From CAVYXF01 sp963772335 (lineage in GTDB: Bacteria; Pseudomonadota; Alphaproteobacteria; Rhizobiales; Rhodomicrobiaceae): a DNA stretch of 64,000 bases. The position numbers and the translations under genes were made by a program. Location of the stretch: NCBI GenBank assembly GCA_963772335.1, contig CAVYXF010000003.1:868001-932000 (forward strand), read 5' to 3'. The notes below the pieces were generated by a model, which had not been told where the DNA came from, searched no databases, and saw only the letters and a list, made by a program, of their open reading frames with translations. Positions 1 to 8,079 of this stretch are shown here, piece by piece; position 1 is the first letter of the stretch; each line of letters opens with the position of its first letter.

Positions 1-1
1 G

Positions 2-148
2 CAGTTCCATAAGGCCGCGCTGGGGAGCGGAGGCGCGGACAACGGCAAGCCGGGGCTGCGCAAGGACTATGGCGCGCACTACTATGCCGCTTTCGTGACC
101 GATCCCGACGGCTATCGGCTTGAAGCCTATTGCGGCCAGCCTGCCTGA
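2..148 (+). CDS. VOC/glyoxalase-fold protein, C-terminal fragment
   Basis: This is the last 48 codons of a gene that enters from the left edge, so no start is visible. The translation ends with HYYAAFVTDPDGYRLEAYC, which is the closing strand motif of vicinal-oxygen-chelate (glyoxalase/bleomycin-resistance) proteins: a D-PDG turn followed by E, the usual metal-ligand position, then a short tail. Substrate cannot be told from the fragment; many relatives are annotated only as lyase-like VOC proteins. Family assignment is fairly safe, function is open. Confidence 0.75.
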   Translation, partial: QFHKAALGSGGADNGKPGLRKDYGAHYYAAFVTDPDGYRLEAYCGQPA

Positions 149-194
149 AGACAAGCGGTGCGTTGATCGCTCGAAAAGATGGAGCTCAAGGGGC

Positions 195-740
195 ATGAAA
201 CTATCAGCGTCGCAATCGTTCATCGACGTCCTGCATGCCGATCGGCCTGCCCCGGGCACCGCCGGCCAGCTTTCGCTCTACGGCTTCCTAGTGGGAAGCT
301 GGGTGATGGACGTAGCGGCTTTTGAGCCGGACGGAACGAGACATACCAACCGCGGGGAAATTCACGCCGGCTGGGTGCTGCAGGGCCGCGCTATCCAGGA
401 CGTCTGGATGATACCGCCGCTTGCGGAGCGCGGGCCCAATGCACCGGTGCTGCCCGTTGCCGGCAATTGGTATGGAACGACGCTGCGCATCTATGATCCG
501 CGGATCGATGCCTGGCACATCCTGTGGAGCGATCCAGCGACACAGTTCTACGCGCGCCAGATCGGGCGGGCGCATGGCAAGGACATCGTGCAAGAGGGAC
601 GGCTTGAGTCCGGCGCTCTGCTGCGCTGGCGGTTTACGGAGATCACGCCGAATTCGTTTCACTGGATCGGCGAGCACTCGCCCGATGACGGCGCCAACTG
701 GCGGCTGCAGGTCGATATCATCGCCCGCCGCACCGCATAG
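195..740 (+). CDS. conserved hypothetical protein, possibly lipocalin-like
   Basis: A 181-residue soluble protein without signal peptide or membrane segment. I chose the ATG at 195 because GGAG and AAGGGG lie just upstream; the frame is open back to 120 but that part overlaps the preceding gene. The sequence alternates short beta-like stretches with aromatic residues (GSWVMDVAAFEPDG, GNWYGTTLRIYDP, WHILWSDP, FHWIGEHSPDDGANW), a pattern reminiscent of DUF1579-like beta-barrel proteins that often bind small ligands. That resemblance is my inference from pattern, not a match I can test. It follows the glyoxalase-fold gene by 46 bases in the same direction and may be co-transcribed. Confidence 0.6.
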   Translation: MKLSASQSFIDVLHADRPAPGTAGQLSLYGFLVGSWVMDVAAFEPDGTRHTNRGEIHAGWVLQGRAIQDVWMIPPLAERGPNAPVLPVAGNWYGTTLRIYDPRIDAWHILWSDPATQFYARQIGRAHGKDIVQEGRLESGALLRWRFTEITPNSFHWIGEHSPDDGANWRLQVDIIARRTA

Positions 741-853
741 CGAGCCGGAGTCGTCGCCTTGCGACGGCATCGAAGTGATCTAACACTGCCGGCCTCGCGG
801 CTCCTGCTGGCAGCGAGATCGACATCGATTGTTCGCTCGGCTGCGAACCAAAT

Positions 854-1309
854 TCAGTCTTGCAGCTCCTTAGGCACCACGCCACCGTTGGCCGCCAGCT
901 TGGTCATGACCTGCTTGTGCAACCATATGTTCATCGCGGCAGAGTCCTTTGTGTCGCCGGGATAGTTCAGCTCCTCGGCGAGAGCCTTCCTGGCTTTAGT
1001 GCTGCTGTCCAGCTTGAGAAGCTTCATCAGATCAACGATGGATTTGCGCCAGTTGAGCTTCTCGCGCGACGCTTTCTGTAGCTTGTCGAGAACGGAAGCA
1101 ACATCGACATTGGTTTGTCCCGGCTTTGCGGTCGCGACGGCGGGGCCGGCCGCCGGCGCCGTAGCGGTCGGCTTGGCTGCCGGAGCGGGCTGGCTCGCGG
1201 TCGCACCGGTCGCAGCCGGTCCGGGCTGTCCTGGTACAGGTTGGGCTTCGCTTGCATGCGCCTCGTTGTGTCCGAAGATCGCTGACATGATATTGCCGAA
1301 GATGCTCAT
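854..1309 (-). CDS. DUF3597 domain-containing protein
   Basis: A 151-residue protein whose C-terminal 85 residues carry the DUF3597 signature (VLDKLQKASREKLNWRKSIV, then DLMKLLKLDSS, ARKALAEELNYPGD and MNIWLHKQVMTKLAANGG). The N-terminus (MSIFGNIMSAIFG) is a short amphipathic segment, followed by a Pro/Ala/Thr-rich linker of about 50 residues. DUF3597 resembles LysM-associated or general-stress small proteins of proteobacteria, but no biochemical role is established. It is transcribed towards the hypothetical gene at 195-740 and diverges from the helicase gene. Good family call, unknown function. Confidence 0.85.
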   Translation of the reverse strand: MSIFGNIMSAIFGHNEAHASEAQPVPGQPGPAATGATASQPAPAAKPTATAPAAGPAVATAKPGQTNVDVASVLDKLQKASREKLNWRKSIVDLMKLLKLDSSTKARKALAEELNYPGDTKDSAAMNIWLHKQVMTKLAANGGVVPKELQD

Positions 1310-1555
1310 CGGTGCTCCTCCTGATGTGATCGGGGTACATGAGGCTGACGACCGACAGTCTCATGGCTCCGCGCCTCATCAAACCGGCTAACGAGCGCGG
1401 GTTCCGGTATGCCCGCAAGGATTGCATGGCACGCAGTGATAGCGAAGGATCGAAGTTATCACGCGCCGAGGGCGTGCTGAGCAGCGCGCGGGCCGCATGT
1501 GGACTTCAGGCGGGGTCTGGATTGCGCTGCCCACAAGCATGATATAGTCCACAGT

Positions 1556-3949
1556 ATGAAAGCGAATCGCAAAGCCAAGTACGAGGAAGCTCAGGAAGCC
1601 CCGCGCCCAGCCGGGGCAGGGATCATTCCGCTGTCGCAGCGGGCGCTTGGTGCGTCTAGTCCGCCGGCGAAAGCCGGCTATCTCGACGGGCTCAATCCGG
1701 AGCAGCGCGAGGCCGTCGAAACGCTGGACGGGCCCGTTCTGGTGCTGGCCGGCGCCGGAACCGGCAAGACCCGCGTTCTGACCACGCGTATCGCCCATAT
1801 CCTGGCCACGCGCCGTGCCTTTCCCTCGCAGATCCTCGCCGTAACCTTCACCAACAAGGCCGCGCGCGAGATGAAGCATCGCATCGGCCAGTTGGTCGGC
1901 GAGGCGGTCGAGGGCATGCCGTGGCTCGGCACCTTCCACGCCATAGCCGCGCGCATCCTACGTTATCACGCCGAGCTTGTGGGCCTGCAATCCTCCTTCA
2001 CCGTGCTCGACACTGACGACTGCCTGCGCCTGCTCAAACAGGTAATTGAGGCCGAGCGCATCAACTCCAAGCGCTGGGCGCCGCGGCATCTCGCGAGCCT
2101 GATCGACAGCTGGAAAAATCGCGGGATCACTCCCGACAAGGTACCTGCCGGCGAGGCGTTTGCCTTTGCCAATGGCCGAGGCGCCGATCTCTATGCGCAG
2201 TACCAGAAGCGGCTCAAGGAGCTGAACGCCGCCGATTTCGGCGATCTGCTCATGGAAAATATCCGCCTGTTCATCGAGCATCCCGACGTGCTGGCGAGCT
2301 TTCACAAGCGCTTCGCCTTCATCATGGTGGACGAGTACCAGGACACCAACGTCGCGCAATATCTCTGGCTGCGCCTGCTCGCCCAGGGCAATCGCAATAT
2401 TTGCTGCGTCGGCGATGACGACCAGTCGATCTATGGCTGGCGTGGCGCGGAGGTCGACAACATCTTGCGTTTCGAGCAGGATTTTCCGGGCGCGAAGGTG
2501 ATCCGCCTGGAGCGCAATTACCGCTCGACCGGCCATATCCTCGCGGCCGCCTCCGGGCTGATCGCCAACAATCAGAGCCGGCTCGGTAAAACGCTTCACA
2601 CCGATGGCGCGAAGGGCGAGAAGCTTACCCTGCGCAGTGTCTGGGATGACGAAGCGGAGGCGCGCTGCATTTCCGAAGATATCGAAGCGCTGCGGAAGGA
2701 TGGCCATGCGCTGAACGAGATCGCGATTCTCGTGCGGGCGAGCTTTCAGATGCGCGCTTTTGAAGACCGCTTCGTCACCATCGGCCTGCCCTATCGGGTG
2801 ATCGGCGGTCCGCGCTTCTATGAACGCCAGGAGATCAAGGACGCAATCGCCTATCTCGAGGTGGTGCAGAACCCGTCGAACGATTTGAAATTCGAGCGCA
2901 TCGTCAATGTGCCGAAACGCGGACTAGGCGAGACGGCGCTGCAGACCCTGCACCGCCATGCCCGCGCCGAAGGCGTTTCGCTGTTCGATGCCGCGCGGCA
3001 AATCGTGCAGACCGAAGAGCTGAAGCCCCAGGCCCGCAAGCCGCTCGCAGCGCTGATCACCTCATTTGACCGCTGGCGCAAGATGCTCGGCAGCGTTCGC
3101 CACACCGAAGTCGCCGAGCTAGTGCTGGACGAGTCCGGCTACACCGCCATGTGGCAGAACGACAAGTCGCCCCAGGCGCCGGCCCGGCTCGAAAACCTGA
3201 AAGAGCTCATCCGCTTCATGGAGGAGTTCGACGGCCTCGGCTCGTTCCTGGAGCATGTCTCGCTGGTGATGGACGCTGACCAGGATTCGGATGGCGACCG
3301 CGTCTCGATCATGACGCTGCACGCCGCCAAGGGCCTGGAGTTCGACACGGTGTTCCTGCCCGGCTGGGAGGAAGGCCTATTCCCGCATCAGCGCTCGATG
3401 GACGAGAGCGGCCTTGCCGGCCTCGAAGAGGAGCGCCGGCTCGCCTATGTCGGCATCACCCGGGCAAAGAAGCGGGCGCGGCTCAGTTTTGCGCAGAACC
3501 GGCGCGTGCACGGCATGTGGCAGTCGGCGGTTCCATCGCGCTTCGTCGATGAGCTGCCCGAAACCAATGTCGATGTGATCGAAGACAAGAGCTCGCTCGG
3601 CAATTACGCCGGCATGATGGGCGGCTATGCGAGCGGGCTCGGCCAGGGTCCGCTCAATGCCGGCTATTCCAGCCCCGGCTGGCAGCGCGCGCAGGCCTAT
3701 TATGAGCAGCAGCAAGGCCGCGGAGCTGGCAGCGCACGCTCGGCTGGCCGCGCCGCGCCGCCCACCATCGAGGGTGAGTTGGTCGCCTCATCGAGCGGGG
3801 ATGCCGGCGGCTTCAGCTGCGGCGACCGCATCTTCCACGACAAATTCGGCTACGGCCATATCGCGGAGATCGACGGCAACAAGCTCACGGTCGATTTCGA
3901 CAAAACTGGGCGCAAACGCGTGGTGGCGTCATTCGTGACGCCGGCATAA
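1556..3949 (+). CDS. UvrD/PcrA-like superfamily 1 ATP-dependent DNA helicase
   Basis: A 797-residue 3'-5' DNA helicase. Visible SF1A motifs in order: Q-motif LNPEQREAV (about 46-54), Walker A GAGTGKT (66-72), motif Ia TFTNKAAREMK, Walker B DEYQDTN, motif III GDDDQSIYGWRGA, motif IV RNYRS, motif V TLHAAKGLEFDTVFL and motif VI EERRLAYVGITRAKKR. The C-terminus ends in a Tudor-like segment (GDRIFHDKFGYGHIAEIDGNKL) typical of PcrA/UvrD, which binds RNA polymerase. The ATG at 1556 is preferred; the frame is open upstream to 1499 but the extra residues are not helicase-like. Expected role is nucleotide excision repair, mismatch repair and clearing of stalled polymerase. Confidence 0.95.
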   Translation: MKANRKAKYEEAQEAPRPAGAGIIPLSQRALGASSPPAKAGYLDGLNPEQREAVETLDGPVLVLAGAGTGKTRVLTTRIAHILATRRAFPSQILAVTFTNKAAREMKHRIGQLVGEAVEGMPWLGTFHAIAARILRYHAELVGLQSSFTVLDTDDCLRLLKQVIEAERINSKRWAPRHLASLIDSWKNRGITPDKVPAGEAFAFANGRGADLYAQYQKRLKELNAADFGDLLMENIRLFIEHPDVLASFHKRFAFIMVDEYQDTNVAQYLWLRLLAQGNRNICCVGDDDQSIYGWRGAEVDNILRFEQDFPGAKVIRLERNYRSTGHILAAASGLIANNQSRLGKTLHTDGAKGEKLTLRSVWDDEAEARCISEDIEALRKDGHALNEIAILVRASFQMRAFEDRFVTIGLPYRVIGGPRFYERQEIKDAIAYLEVVQNPSNDLKFERIVNVPKRGLGETALQTLHRHARAEGVSLFDAARQIVQTEELKPQARKPLAALITSFDRWRKMLGSVRHTEVAELVLDESGYTAMWQNDKSPQAPARLENLKELIRFMEEFDGLGSFLEHVSLVMDADQDSDGDRVSIMTLHAAKGLEFDTVFLPGWEEGLFPHQRSMDESGLAGLEEERRLAYVGITRAKKRARLSFAQNRRVHGMWQSAVPSRFVDELPETNVDVIEDKSSLGNYAGMMGGYASGLGQGPLNAGYSSPGWQRAQAYYEQQQGRGAGSARSAGRAAPPTIEGELVASSSGDAGGFSCGDRIFHDKFGYGHIAEIDGNKLTVDFDKTGRKRVVASFVTPA

Positions 3950-3959
3950 ACCCGCGAAG

Positions 3960-4568
3960 TCACGCGCCCGCCCGTACGTTCTCCTCGCGCCCATTGTTGC
4001 CCGGCAGCATGCGGAGCAGCACATCGTCGCCGCGGATGAAGTGATGCCAAAGAGCGGCCAGGGCATGGACGCCGGCCAGGATCAGCAGAGCATTCGCGCC
4101 GAGCTCATGGAGCTCATGAACCGAGCGGGCGATCTCCTTATCTGCTGCGAAAGGCGCCGGCATCGTGAACAGACCGAAGAAGCTCAAAGCGTCGCCCCGA
4201 TACCAGGTCAGGAAGATGCCGAGGATCGGAACCGCGAAAAGCAGCACATAAAGCAGCGCGTGAGTGAGGTTGGCAAGACGCCCTTCCAGCCTACTCACGC
4301 GATAGGATTGCGCAGGCGTGCCGAGGCCGAGGCGAACGCCGACGCGAAGGAAGAGCACGGCAAGCAGCAAAAGGCCGAACGAGATGTGCAGCCACCAAAC
4401 CATCGCCCGACCTGGATCGCCGCGCGGATAGAGTTCCTCGGCATAAGTGATGCCGTAAAGTCCGATGACGAGAAGAAAGACCAGCCAATGCAAATTCTTC
4501 TGCATTGGTCCGTAGGTTTTGGCTAGCATGTGCACGTTCTCAGGGTTGCGACCGGGATTAATTTTCAT
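3960..4568 (-). CDS. cytochrome b561 (membrane b-type cytochrome)
   Basis: About 202 residues with four transmembrane helices and the histidines expected to ligate two b hemes: KNLHWLVFLLVIGLYG, WLHISFGLLLLAVLFLR, LTHALLYVLLFAVPILG and the VHELHELGANALLILAGVHA helix. The loop LSFFGLFTMPAPF and the ending HHFIRGDDVLLRMLPG are hallmarks of the CybB/YceJ group, which moves electrons from the quinone pool, possibly quenching superoxide. The start at 4568 is uncertain: the frame is open to 4781 and internal ATGs exist at 4529 and 4505; residues upstream of 4568 look non-coding. It converges with the helicase gene 11 bases away, with no room for a separate terminator. Confidence 0.88.
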   Translation of the reverse strand: MKINPGRNPENVHMLAKTYGPMQKNLHWLVFLLVIGLYGITYAEELYPRGDPGRAMVWWLHISFGLLLLAVLFLRVGVRLGLGTPAQSYRVSRLEGRLANLTHALLYVLLFAVPILGIFLTWYRGDALSFFGLFTMPAPFAADKEIARSVHELHELGANALLILAGVHALAALWHHFIRGDDVLLRMLPGNNGREENVRAGA

Positions 4569-4790
4569 TCCGACACTCAAGCTGTTATCTCGGCTATGCA
4601 CGAAAAAGGCTGCGAAACCGGAAAATTCCACCTTCGATCCCGGACACGGGGCACCTTTTTGCCCGGAGATCGCCAAGTGGCCAATGTGGCCTGAGGCCGC
4701 GGAGCAGGCTTTCGCGCTCGCGTTGTCAAGCTGTTGCCTAAAGGTCCGGTTCCAAATTCTCCCCGCAAAACTCCGCCGCATTCCGGCAGC

Positions 4791-4816
4791 AAAAAAGCCC
4801 GGCTCTAAACCGGGCT
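4791..4816 (-). terminator. rho-independent terminator of the cysteine-rich peptide gene
   Basis: Read on the minus strand this is a 7-bp perfect stem (AGCCCGG/CCGGGCT) with a 7-base loop followed by six T. It lies 31 bases after the stop of the gene at 4847-5152 and insulates it from the cytochrome b561 gene. Confidence 0.85.
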
Positions 4817-4846
4817 GTCAGTCGAAACCTTAATCGGTCCCTTAAA

Positions 4847-5152
4847 TTAGCGGCACACCCGCTTCTTCACCGAGGTGCAGATGCGCTTGCCGTGGCGGAA
4901 TTTGCAGCTGTGGCTGGTAATCGAGCGGCAGTGCTTTCTGGGAGCCGTGCAGATACGCTTTTTGCTGACGTTGCAATGCCCCTTGCTGCACACTCTCTTC
5001 GTCACAGTGCGGCAGGCGACCGGAACCATGACTGTCGAGGCCGCCGCAGTCTCCGATATTGCGCTTGATGCCGCAAGCGGCGCGGAATGAGCAGCCCCGG
5101 CGAAGAGAAAAGCCGCCATTGCGGCGGCCGCGAACATAGATACCCGTTTCAT
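4847..5152 (-). CDS. small exported, basic, cysteine-rich protein
   Basis: A 101-residue protein with a clear Sec signal peptide (MKRVSMFAAAAMAAFLFAGAAHS, cleavage near residue 23). The mature part is strongly basic and holds eight cysteines in regularly spaced pairs within TKRVCSKGHC, KKRICTAPRKHC, SHSCKFRHGKRIC and KKRVC. The repeated K-R-x-C pattern suggests three to four short disulfide-linked or metal-binding turns. I do not recognise the family. It has its own terminator and a divergent promoter region shared with the DUF3754 gene, so it is probably a monocistronic exported factor. Roles such as cation-rich envelope peptide, metal binder or toxin-like peptide are all guesses. Confidence 0.75.
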   Translation of the reverse strand: MKRVSMFAAAAMAAFLFAGAAHSAPLAASSAISETAAASTVMVPVACRTVTKRVCSKGHCNVSKKRICTAPRKHCRSITSHSCKFRHGKRICTSVKKRVCR

Positions 5153-5394
5153 TTTCCCGTCCTCTGATAACCCTACATCGGCGGGGAAAAAAAACGGCTG
5201 GTGAAGAATCGTTCCGTTGACGCTTGAGATCGCCTATTCGTCTCCAGTTGGGTGAGACCGGGCTGCCACGGTCGCAGCGACCTGCCGGTTTGCGCAGGCT
5301 GGCTTTCATATTATGATGCGCGCCGCGCGTTACATTCGAGCTTAAAGCCCCCTCGCATTGGCTGGGGACACGAATAGTAGTGGGGAGACGCCGC

Positions 5395-6717
5395 ATGAAC
5401 GAAGCTAGGCCCGTGACGTTGGTACCGGTACCTGCCTCCCCCAGCAATCCAGACAACAGAAAGACCTATCTCCCGGTCTCGCGGCCCGATGTGATCGAGG
5501 CGCTGCTCAGCCCGGAGCTGTGGGGAACCGAGAGCGACCGCAGCCTTGCCCGCGGCATCTTCTACAAGATGGGGTGCCTGCGTCAGCACGCCTCGGCTGT
5601 TGCGCTTAACGAACTTTCCGAGGCTTACGATCCCTTCAACCCGGACGACGATACCATCAATCTGCGCGAACTCACGACCGAGGAGCGCACGGCCAAGCGC
5701 CGTGAGCTGGTCGATACGATCCGCAGGCATGCGCTGAGCGCCAATTACGAAGAGATCACCGAGCAAGGGCTGCAGGAGATCCTCGACAAGGCGACGCCCG
5801 ACGGCGTTTCGGTCGAGGTGGATTTCAGCGAATTCGAGGTCAAGCTGCTGTTCTTCCGGGGCGAAGAGGAGGATACCCGCGAAAGGCGGGATATTTCCAG
5901 GCTCTATCTTACCAAATCCCGCTATTCCGTCGCGACGTTTAATCGGCTGTTCATGGCACTGAAGTTCAAGACGGAGGAAGTTCGGATCGAGGAAATCATG
6001 AAGGCGGACGGCGTCGATGCTCAGGCTGCGCGCAACAAGCTGAAGAAGCTGCGCCGCAATGTGCCGAAAGGCGCCTCGATGGATCATGTGTATCTGAAGA
6101 TCTTCAAGAACATTCCACGTTACGACGTCGAGATGCTGTTCCCAAATATTAGCGTCAAAATGAAATATCGCGATAAGATCCAGCTCGGTGGCAGTGCCCT
6201 GCTCGGCACGTTAACCTGGGCGCTTGGCACGGCAACCAAGCTGCTGGTTGCAGTCGCACTCTCGCCGATCGCACTGGCCGCCGCCCTGATCACCGGCTTT
6301 GGCGGCATCATCTATGCCCAGATCCGCAACATCTTCATCACCCGCGACCGCTATCGTATGCTGCTGGCGCAGAGTCTCTACTTCCAGAACCTCGCTAACA
6401 ATCAGGGCGCGCTTGCTCTCATTGTCGATGAGGCCGAGGAGGAGGACGTGAAGGAGGAGGCCCTGCTTTACAGCCACCTGTTGGCGCAGCCGATTCCCGC
6501 CTCCGAGCTTGATGCGCTCGACCGCAAAATCGAGGAGTTCTTCAGCGCGAAATTCGGCATCCAGGTCGATTTCGACGTCCATGATGCCTTGGAACGGCTG
6601 CTGGCCTATGGCCTGGTCATCCGCTCGCCAGCCGGCGAACTGCGGGCCCTGCCGCTTACCGAGGCAGACCGGCATCTGCGCAACCGCTGGTACAATTTGG
6701 TCGACGAGGCCGCCTGA
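5395..6717 (+). CDS. DUF3754 (TMEM143-like) membrane protein
   Basis: A 440-residue protein matching the TMEM143/DUF3754 family. N-terminal soluble part with YLPVSRPDVIEALL and RRDISRLYLTKSRYSVATFNRLFMALKFKTEE; a conserved stretch YLKIFKNIPRYDVEMLFPN; then two hydrophobic helices around residues 265-305; and a C-terminal winged-helix-like part (DALERLLAYGLV). The ATG at 5395 follows GGGGAGA; an in-frame GTG at 5380 is less likely. It is followed after 5 bases by prmA and probably shares its transcript. Related proteins are found in mitochondria and bacteria, with no established biochemical role. Confidence 0.85.
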   Translation: MNEARPVTLVPVPASPSNPDNRKTYLPVSRPDVIEALLSPELWGTESDRSLARGIFYKMGCLRQHASAVALNELSEAYDPFNPDDDTINLRELTTEERTAKRRELVDTIRRHALSANYEEITEQGLQEILDKATPDGVSVEVDFSEFEVKLLFFRGEEEDTRERRDISRLYLTKSRYSVATFNRLFMALKFKTEEVRIEEIMKADGVDAQAARNKLKKLRRNVPKGASMDHVYLKIFKNIPRYDVEMLFPNISVKMKYRDKIQLGGSALLGTLTWALGTATKLLVAVALSPIALAAALITGFGGIIYAQIRNIFITRDRYRMLLAQSLYFQNLANNQGALALIVDEAEEEDVKEEALLYSHLLAQPIPASELDALDRKIEEFFSAKFGIQVDFDVHDALERLLAYGLVIRSPAGELRALPLTEADRHLRNRWYNLVDEAA

Positions 6718-6722
6718 TCCCC

Positions 6723-7595
6723 ATGGCGCCCACCTACAAGGTGAGCCTCATCGCGACCGAGCCGCGGGCTGAGGCAATCGCCGCATTGCTGAGTGAGGCG
6801 CTCGATCCGCCGCCAGCGGTCAGCATTTCCGAAAGCGGCAATCTGCGCCTCGTCGAGGCCTATTTCGAAGAGCGTCCGAACCTCGATGCGCTCACGGTGC
6901 TAATTGGCGACCGCGGGACGGATGCCGGCGCGCTTCCCACTCTGACGCTTCACGAAATACCGGATGAAGATTGGGTCGCGCGGGTGCAGCGCGGTCTGCA
7001 TCCGGTCAAAGCGGGGCGCTTTCTGATCCATGGCAGCCACGACCGAGAGGCTGGCCTGGGCAAGCGGTTTGCGATCGAAATCGATGCCGGCCGCGCATTC
7101 GGCACCGCCCATCACGGCACGACCCGCGGCTGTCTCATGGCGATCGATGCCCTGGCAAAGCGCGAGCGTTGGCGGAGGGTATTGGACGTTGGCACCGGTT
7201 CGGGCATTCTCGCCATCGCCGTCGCCAAAGTATCGAATGCGCAAGTGCTGGCAAGCGACATCGACCGGGTAGCAGTCGCTGTCGCCCGGGAGAATTTCCG
7301 CCGGAATGACGTCCCGGCTGCGACCCGCGCCCTCACTGCCGGCGGCACCGAGCACCCGGCCATTCGCGATCGTGCGCCGTTTGACTTGATCACCGCCAAT
7401 ATTCTTGCCCCACCGCTGATCAAATTGGCGCCCCGGCTTGCAGGACTGGCGGCGCCAGGGGGCCATGTCGTCCTTTCCGGGCTGCTCGACGGGCAGACCC
7501 GGGAGGTCTGCGCCGCTTATCTGTGCTCAGGGCTGGTACTGGAAGGGCGCCTGTCCCTTGAAGGCTGGACGACGCTGATCCTCAGGAAGGTATGA
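6723..7595 (+). CDS. prmA: ribosomal protein L11 methyltransferase PrmA
   Basis: A 290-residue S-adenosylmethionine-dependent methyltransferase that trimethylates L11 lysines and the N-terminus. The N-terminal substrate-recognition domain (about 1-95) contains the family's DEDWVARVQRGLHPVKAGRF-like region, and the catalytic domain shows the motif FGTAHHGTTRGCL, SAM-binding LDVGTGSGILAIA and the NILAPPLIKLAPRL active-site segment (N-x-L-A replacing NPPY). Length matches alphaproteobacterial PrmA. The start lies 5 bases after the DUF3754 stop. A hairpin follows directly after the stop. Confidence 0.95.
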   Translation: MAPTYKVSLIATEPRAEAIAALLSEALDPPPAVSISESGNLRLVEAYFEERPNLDALTVLIGDRGTDAGALPTLTLHEIPDEDWVARVQRGLHPVKAGRFLIHGSHDREAGLGKRFAIEIDAGRAFGTAHHGTTRGCLMAIDALAKRERWRRVLDVGTGSGILAIAVAKVSNAQVLASDIDRVAVAVARENFRRNDVPAATRALTAGGTEHPAIRDRAPFDLITANILAPPLIKLAPRLAGLAAPGGHVVLSGLLDGQTREVCAAYLCSGLVLEGRLSLEGWTTLILRKV

Positions 7596-7596
7596 A

Positions 7597-7636
7597 AAGG
7601 GCTGCCTGGCGCGCGCATTGCCGGCAGCCCCCTTCT
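7597..7636 (-). terminator. intergenic hairpin between prmA and DUF1127 gene
   Basis: An 8-bp stem GGGCTGCC/GGCAGCCC with a 16-base loop lies between two convergent genes. On the minus strand it ends in CTTTTC, giving a plausible intrinsic terminator for the DUF1127 gene; on the plus strand the tail is only CCCTTCT, so its effect on prmA is less clear. Confidence 0.65.
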
Positions 7637-7647
7637 GTCGTGATGTA

Positions 7648-7875
7648 TCAGACAAGCAGCGGCATATGGGAGTCGCTGCGGCGGATGTCCTTGATATCGG
7701 AGGCAGCGTAGCCGAGCTCCGTCAGTTGCTCATCGTCAAGGGTCTGGAGATAGGCGTTCACACGAAGCTGGGCCTGCTTCATCTTGACCTCGATGTAGCG
7801 ATCCAACAGCCGGCGCGCAAATCCCTTGCTCCGGTCGCGCGTCTCAAGCGCACGATCAAAAGTCGTGGTGGCCAT
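7648..7875 (-). CDS. DUF1127 family small protein
   Basis: A 75-residue protein. The ATG at 7875 is set by an excellent AGGAG seven bases upstream; the open frame up to 8118 has no such support and overlaps the aminopeptidase gene. The C-terminal half (LQTLDDEQLTELGYAASDIKDIR) is the DUF1127 signature: short basic helix, then L-x-x-L-D-D-x-x-L-x-x-x-G. Small DUF1127 proteins in alphaproteobacteria affect phosphate, RNA turnover and stress responses, and some bind RNA. Here the basic N-terminal region (RRLLDRYIEVKMKQAQLR) fits. Monocistronic, with its own terminator. Confidence 0.85.
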   Translation of the reverse strand: MATTTFDRALETRDRSKGFARRLLDRYIEVKMKQAQLRVNAYLQTLDDEQLTELGYAASDIKDIRRSDSHMPLLV

Positions 7876-8079
7876 TTCATTGCTCCTGATCAAATTGGCT
7901 GGTCTTTGCCAGCTCATTGTCGTTCGACTTCGGCTAATATCGCCTGCCTCGCCCGGATTGGCCATCCGCCTTGCTGCATCGCAGCACTGCACATGCTGCA
8001 TGGCAGCGAAATCTTTGCGCGGCGCCGAGATGGCGCGCTTTCCCGTTGAGAAAGCCTCAGGCGCGGCGTAGAACGCGGC

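Noticed and set aside
5311..6087. Minus-strand frame opposite the DUF3754 gene
   Set aside because: Antisense shadow; the plus strand has clear family motifs and a ribosome site.
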